A DNA stretch of 10,610 nucleotides, from NCBI GenBank assembly GCA_003564055.1, contig PWSG01000312.1, forward strand, positions 1 through 10,610. The letters run 5' to 3'. Numbering within the stretch: position 1 is the stretch's first letter; every line of letters starts with the position of its first letter. Positions 6,702 to 10,610 of the stretch are shown one piece after another. The translations under genes were made by a program, and so were the position numbers. Source of the DNA: Syntrophomonadaceae bacterium (GTDB taxonomy: Bacteria > Bacillota > Dethiobacteria > DTU022). Under the pieces are notes generated by a model. It was not told the DNA's origin. It did not search any database and worked only from the letters and a program-made list of their open reading frames with translations.

Positions 6702-7477
6702 GCAGTTTCCTCCTCCTCTTCTTTTCCGAGGTAGGCTTCAACTACTTTCGGGTTGTCTCTTACTTCCTGGGCTGTTCCTTCAGCAATTTTTACGCCGTAA
6801 TCAATTACAAATATCTTCTCTGATATCTTCATCACCAGGCCCATATCGTGTTCAATCAGGAAAATCGTCACTTCGCGCTCATCCCGAATCCTGTGCATCA
6901 ACTCGATTAGGCGCGACTTTTCATCTTTATTTAAACCGGCTGCCGGTTCATCTAAAAGCAGCATTTTGGGCTGGGTTGCCAGGGCCCTGGCCCATTCAAC
7001 TTTACGCTGATCGCCATAAGGCAGGTTACTGGCTATAAAATGCTTTTTATCATGAATGCCGACAAAATCAAGGCATTCTTCAGATACTTCACGGATATGT
7101 TTTTCTTCTTCCCTTTGCCCTTTTGTTCTTAAAGTAGTTGTCAGGAAAGCTGCGCTGGTGCGGCAGTGCATTCCAGACATCACGTTTTCAAGAACTGACA
7201 TACCTTTAAAAAGGCGCAGGTTCTGAAAGGTTCTGGCCATACCCATGTATGTGATAATATGCGGCTTTTTATTAACCAGGCTCTGACCCTGGAACAGCAT
7301 TTCGCCATCACTTGGCTTGTAAAAACCGGTCAGGCAGTTAAAAACACAGGTTTTTCCTGCACCGTTTGGGCCAATCAGGCTCCTGATAGAACCTTCTTCT
7401 ATTTCCAGCGAGAGGGCGTTTACAGCGCACAACCCGCCGAATCTGAGGGTTAAATCCTTTATTTCCAGTAGTGCCAC
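6698..7477 (-). CDS. livG: Branched-chain-amino-acid-type ABC transporter ATPase LivG
   Basis: A 259-aa cytoplasmic ATPase with Walker A GPNGAGKT (residues 36-43), the LivG-typical signature variant LPYGDQR (152-158), Walker B MLLLDEP (172-178) and the H-loop IEHDM (His210). The segment ARTFQNLRLF (81-90) is a LivG hallmark around the Q-loop. The start is GTG at 7477, with GGGGTG at 7483-7488 five nt upstream; an ATG start is not available nearby. The protein ends in a run of five glutamates whose GAG/GAA codons double as the livF ribosome binding site. It follows livM after 13 nt. Confidence 0.95.
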   Translation of the reverse strand: MALLEIKDLTLRFGGLCAVNALSLEIEEGSIRSLIGPNGAGKTCVFNCLTGFYKPSDGEMLFQGQSLVNKKPHIITYMGMARTFQNLRLFKGMSVLENVMSGMHCRTSAAFLTTTLRTKGQREEEKHIREVSEECLDFVGIHDKKHFIASNLPYGDQRKVEWARALATQPKMLLLDEPAAGLNKDEKSRLIELMHRIRDEREVTIFLIEHDMGLVMKISEKIFVIDYGVKIAEGTAQEVRDNPKVVEAYLGKEEEEETA

Positions 7478-7490
7478 TTAAACACCCCAT

Positions 7491-8495
7491 TTACTCGTCA
7501 GTTGATATAGTAGGTTTTTCCGGCCAAATTCCCTGCGGCCTGTAAAGCATTATAATTAAAAGCAGAAAACCGAATATTAACAACCGGTAAGGACCAATTC
7601 CCCTTGCAACTTCGGGGATCAAAACAACAAGGATAGAACCGAGAACAACCCCCGGTATTTTTCCCATCCCTCCAAGCACAACAGCCATTAAAAACATAAC
7701 CGAGTGAATAAACATAAAAGAATCAGGAGAAATAGCCGTCATTTTTGCTGCAAAGAAAGAGCCTGCTACCGCTCCAAATGAGGAACCGATAACGAATGCA
7801 TACAGCCTGGATGTTACGACATTAATACCCATAGCAGCAGCAGCATCCTCATCTTCCCTGATGTATTCCCAGGCTCTGCCCATGCGGGAGTTTTCAAGTC
7901 GATGAGAAACTATTATTGCAATAATTGCCAGGATAAAAAACATGTAGTAAAAATGTGAAATCTGGTTCAGGGTTATTCCGAAAAATTCGGGACGCTGAAT
8001 GCCAATTAGTCCAATAGCTCCTCCGGTAACATCAAGGTTTCTGATCGTGAGCCTGGTGATTTCACCAAAACCCAGGGTTACAATAGCAAGATAATCGCCG
8101 CGTAATCTTAAGGTTGGAAAACCAATTGCAAGCCCGGCGATAACTGCTGCAACTATGCTAAAGGGAATAGTTAACCAGAAATCCATGCCCATCCTTGAAC
8201 TAAGAATACCTGTCGTGTATGCACCAACCGCAAAGAAGGCGGCATAACCGAGGTGCAGCAATCCGGCATAGCCGACAATTATATTCAAACCGAGACAAAC
8301 AACTACATAAAAGAAAAGATTGGTCATTATTTCCTGGGTGAACCTGCTGGAGGTGTTTGGAAATATAACTAAAAATATAACTAACTCTGCAAAAAAACCA
8401 TAGAGGTAGATTTTATTCTCAAACATTATGAAAAGTTTGTCTATAATACCTTCAAAAGGGTTCTTAAGTTTAGTTTTTTTATTTGTTTCTGCCAT
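7491..8495 (-). CDS. livM: Branched-chain-amino-acid-type ABC transporter permease LivM
   Basis: A 334-aa polytopic permease. Recognisable LivM segments are VGYAGLLHLGYAAFFAVGAY (residues 74-93) and RGDYLAIVTLGFGEI (132-146). The cytoplasmic coupling loop that contacts the ATPases is near 206-224 and contains REDEDAAAAMGIN. A charged N-terminus of about 25 residues precedes the first membrane segment, and the last residues are polar and acidic. The ATG at 8495 is preceded by AGAGGA about 10 nt upstream, lying over the end of livH, from which it is 5 nt away. It forms the translocation channel together with LivH. Confidence 0.95.
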   Translation of the reverse strand: MAETNKKTKLKNPFEGIIDKLFIMFENKIYLYGFFAELVIFLVIFPNTSSRFTQEIMTNLFFYVVVCLGLNIIVGYAGLLHLGYAAFFAVGAYTTGILSSRMGMDFWLTIPFSIVAAVIAGLAIGFPTLRLRGDYLAIVTLGFGEITRLTIRNLDVTGGAIGLIGIQRPEFFGITLNQISHFYYMFFILAIIAIIVSHRLENSRMGRAWEYIREDEDAAAAMGINVVTSRLYAFVIGSSFGAVAGSFFAAKMTAISPDSFMFIHSVMFLMAVVLGGMGKIPGVVLGSILVVLIPEVARGIGPYRLLIFGFLLLIIMLYRPQGIWPEKPTISTDE

Positions 8496-8500
8496 AAACG

Positions 8501-9415
8501 CTACATCCTCTCACTTTCGCTGCGCCCAAGCAGACCGTTAGGCTTAAAAATTAAGAACAGTATTAAAAAAGCAAATGAAAAGACATCTTTCCACTCGGTG
8601 CCGATAAAAGGTATCTGCGTCCCGAACGCCTCCAAAAGCCCGAGCAGCAGTCCACCAAGCATCGCTCCCGGTATAATGCCAATACCCCCGATAACCGCAG
8701 CAGTAAATGCTTTTAGGCCGATTAAAAAACCCATAAAAAAGTGAATAGTGCCATAGTAGACACCAGCCATAATCCCTGCAGCTGCAGCCAGCGCTGAACC
8801 GACAAAAAATGTCAGGGCAATGATTTTAAAAACATCAATACCCATAAGCTGGCAGGTATCCCTGTCCAGGGAAATAGCACGCATCGCTTTTCCATACATT
8901 GTTTTGGTAATAAACATATGCATGATGAACATTAAAGCAAAAGCCGCTACAATGAGCACAACCCTGGTTTCGGTCAATCTCAAGGGACCAAGAAAAAAAC
9001 TTTCACTGCTAACATCGACATTAAATGCCCTGTAGCGTCCGGCAGACAACAGCATGACCGTGTTATATAATATCATTGATACAGCAAGGGCAGTAATTAA
9101 AATTGATAGCCTGGGAGCTTTAAGCATCGGCCTGTAAGCGACCCTCTGAATGAGAACACCCAGTAAGCCGACAAGAAGCATGGTAATCAGCATTCCCAGA
9201 ATAAGTGAAGGCCAACCTGCGCCAATGTAAGGTGAGGCTATGGATAAAAATATCAGGCCTGAAAAAGCGCCAATCATATAAATATCGCCGTGGGCGAAGT
9301 TTAAAAGCTTAATAATACCGTAAACCATGGAATAACCGATCGCAACAAGTCCGTAAAAGGAGCCAATTAGCAAGCCGTTAAAAAGCTGCTGCAGTAATAT
9401 CTCATGTAAAGCCAT
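8501..9415 (-). CDS. livH: Branched-chain-amino-acid-type ABC transporter permease LivH
   Basis: A 304-aa polytopic permease, starting MALHEILLQQLFNGLLIGSF. The first membrane segment ends with IIKLLNFAHGDIYMIGAF, the strongest LivH signature, and a coupling loop follows later with GKAMRAISLDRDTCQLMGID. A longer reading from a TTG at 9430 adds MRGEQ, but those codons (TTG AGA GGT GAA CAG) are the ribosome binding site AGAGGTGA itself, spaced 6 nt from the ATG at 9415. The ATG is therefore preferred. The gene is separated from the binding-protein gene by 66 nt that hold a perfect hairpin, the only real gap among the importer genes. Confidence 0.95.
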   Translation of the reverse strand: MALHEILLQQLFNGLLIGSFYGLVAIGYSMVYGIIKLLNFAHGDIYMIGAFSGLIFLSIASPYIGAGWPSLILGMLITMLLVGLLGVLIQRVAYRPMLKAPRLSILITALAVSMILYNTVMLLSAGRYRAFNVDVSSESFFLGPLRLTETRVVLIVAAFALMFIMHMFITKTMYGKAMRAISLDRDTCQLMGIDVFKIIALTFFVGSALAAAAGIMAGVYYGTIHFFMGFLIGLKAFTAAVIGGIGIIPGAMLGGLLLGLLEAFGTQIPFIGTEWKDVFSFAFLILFLIFKPNGLLGRSESERM

Positions 9416-9433
9416 CTGTTCACCTCTCAAGAA

Positions 9434-9464
9434 GACACAGGCCCGGTTAAACCGGGCCTGTGTC
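9434..9464 (-). terminator. Perfect 14-bp GC-rich hairpin between livK and livH (attenuator or mRNA stabiliser)
   Basis: Arms GACACAGGCCCGGT (9434-9447) and ACCGGGCCTGTGTC (9451-9464) pair without mismatch around a 3-nt loop. In the minus-strand transcript it lies 17 nt after the livK stop and immediately before the livH ribosome binding site. The bases that follow (TTCTTGAGAGG) are not a long U tract, so it is a poor classical terminator. It more likely halts 3' decay or causes partial termination, giving more binding protein than permease, as is common in ABC importer operons. Confidence 0.7.
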
Positions 9465-9481
9465 CTTAATATTCAGGCGGC

Positions 9482-10610
9482 TTACTCTGCCAGAGCCCAT
9501 CTTCCGTCCCTGGCTTCGAGCACTACGAAATTACTTCTTGCAAGCGTATTATCTTCAGTAAACATTACCGGTCCGGCTAACCCTTCAAAACCATCAGTAG
9601 CTTCAAGAGCGTCCCGGATAGCAGCGCTGTCAAACGAACCTGCGCGCTCCATGGCGTCAACCAGCAGGTTGGTTGCATCATACATCAATGCTGCATATGC
9701 GCCGGGTTCGCGCGGGAAGTTTGCTTCATAACCTTCTATAAAGCTCTGGGCAGCGGGCAGGAAGTCAGTAAGCGGCGGGCCTGTGCAGTAGACACCTTCT
9801 GCTGCATCCCCTGCCAAATCAATCAGTTCCTGGGCGCTTGAACCATCACCAACGATAATTTCTCCTTCATAGCCACCTTCACGCAGCTGGCGGATTAAAA
9901 GCGCGCCTTCTGCCTGGTAGCCTGTCCAGTAAATACCGTCAGGCTGGTTAGCCATAATCGAGGTAACAAAAGCTGAAAAATCTACTTCGCCTCTTTGTAC
10001 TGTGTCATCAACCAGAACTTCATAGCCTGCATTTTCCCACTGAATTATAGTTTGTTCTTTTAAATCAGCGGAATATGCGTCTCCGGAGTCAATTACAGCA
10101 ATCGTATCCACACCCAGAGCTTCAAACTGCGCAACAGCAGTTGCAGCCTGGTCAAGGCCAGTACTGTTAATCATAAAGCCCCAGCCCGGGTTTTCATCAA
10201 TCAGGCTGGTCGCGTTGGATGCTGCAATAACAAAGGGAATTCCTGCTTCACCATAAATAGCAAGGGTAGGCAGGGTGGCCCCTGAGCAGTAACCGCCAAC
10301 TAAAGCCACCACTTCTTCCGATACAAGCTGGCTGGCAGCTGCAGTAGCCATTGACGGGTCACATCCGTCATCTCCAGTGGTTGTGACAAGCCTGTGGCCC
10401 ATCACGCCGCCGGCGTCATTAATCTCCTGGACAGCAAGCAGGGCGGCATTTTCCATATCGGTTCCGTCTGCTGCCTCGGAGCCGGTAGTGGGAACCATTA
10501 TACCAATTAATACTTCGCCTTCAAATTCTGCGGGTTCTTCACCGTTTTCATCTACAGGATCCGCGGTTTCTTCTGCGCATCCAAAAGCTCCAAATACAAG
10601 CATTGCTGCA
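9482..10610 (-). CDS. livK: Branched-chain-amino-acid-type ABC transporter substrate-binding lipoprotein, 5' end cut by window
   Basis: At least 373 aa of a periplasmic-type (here probably membrane-tethered) type I binding protein that delivers the solute to LivHMGF. The frame remains open to the right edge (two Ala codons precede the Met at 10603), so the true start and most of the signal peptide lie outside; the limits given include the open part. A hydrophobic stretch runs to Cys9 (counted from that Met) in GAFGC, a loose lipobox, followed by an acidic linker rich in Glu and Asp. The mature domain opens with IGIMVPTTGS. Cys81 and Cys106 (in DDGCDP and GGYCSG) are spaced 25 residues apart, as in the LivJ disulfide of E. 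coli (Cys53-Cys78, from memory). A further Cys273 lies in VYCTGPP. The ligand is probably an amino acid or a similar small zwitterion, but specificity cannot be assigned. The operon promoter must lie to the right. Confidence 0.9.
   Translation of the reverse strand, partial: AAMLVFGAFGCAEETADPVDENGEEPAEFEGEVLIGIMVPTTGSEAADGTDMENAALLAVQEINDAGGVMGHRLVTTTGDDGCDPSMATAAASQLVSEEVVALVGGYCSGATLPTLAIYGEAGIPFVIAASNATSLIDENPGWGFMINSTGLDQAATAVAQFEALGVDTIAVIDSGDAYSADLKEQTIIQWENAGYEVLVDDTVQRGEVDFSAFVTSIMANQPDGIYWTGYQAEGALLIRQLREGGYEGEIIVGDGSSAQELIDLAGDAAEGVYCTGPPLTDFLPAAQSFIEGYEANFPREPGAYAALMYDATNLLVDAMERAGSFDSAAIRDALEATDGFEGLAGPVMFTEDNTLARSNFVVLEARDGRWALAE

Noticed and set aside
9416..9430. Longer LivH start at TTG (9430), adding MRGEQ
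   Set aside because: The added codons contain the AGAGGTGA ribosome binding site for the ATG at 9415, which has ideal spacing.
10601..10603. Met at 10603 as the true start of the binding protein
   Set aside because: The frame stays open to the edge and only eight residues would precede the lipobox cysteine, too short for a lipoprotein signal peptide; the start must lie outside the window.

Overview
The window looks like a chromosomal segment of a strictly anaerobic, fermentative bacterium, most likely a Clostridia-type Firmicute of moderate GC. The reasons are an oxygen-sensitive glycyl radical enzyme (GRE) with ferredoxin-type activases, strong AGGAGG ribosome binding sites, AT-rich sigma-A-like promoter DNA, and a lipoprotein solute-binding protein with an acidic tether. 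No mobile element, CRISPR array, tRNA or rRNA is visible. Taxonomy is an inference from style, not a database match.

Layout, left to right. (1) Positions 1-150, minus strand: the first 50 codons of a radical SAM GRE-activating enzyme that runs off the left edge. (2) 151-338: a divergent AT-rich promoter region. (3) 339-2756 and 2763-3719, plus strand: a GRE of 805 aa and its own activase, 6 nt apart. (4) 3706-10610, minus strand: one tightly packed operon read from the right edge, in the order substrate-binding lipoprotein, LivH, LivM, LivG, LivF (a branched-chain-amino-acid-type ABC importer), an exported thioredoxin domain fused to a DsbD/CcdA-like membrane electron carrier, and a proline racemase superfamily enzyme with the Cys/Thr pair typical of trans-3-hydroxy-L-proline dehydratases. 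The operon ends tail to tail with the activase gene, overlapping it by 14 nt.

Working model (inference): the operon imports a proline-like or other amino acid, and the racemase-family enzyme acts on it in the cytoplasm. The GRE is most similar in overall sequence to trans-4-hydroxy-L-proline dehydratase (HypD). It keeps the catalytic Cys, Glu and Gly but replaces most of the side chains that bind hydroxyproline in HypD. It is therefore probably not HypD. It may be the hydroxy-D-proline C-N lyase HplG or a GRE with an unassigned substrate. Proximity to the racemase-family gene and an amino-acid importer makes a hydroxyproline or related cyclic imino acid the leading guess, but the GRE pair is on the opposite strand and the link is not proven.

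Points most worth attention: the altered GRE substrate pocket; the Cys/Thr racemase-family enzyme next to it; the thioredoxin-CcdA fusion inside an amino-acid importer operon whose binding protein carries a LivJ-type cysteine pair; the second activase at the left edge; and a perfect 14-bp hairpin between the binding-protein gene and livH.
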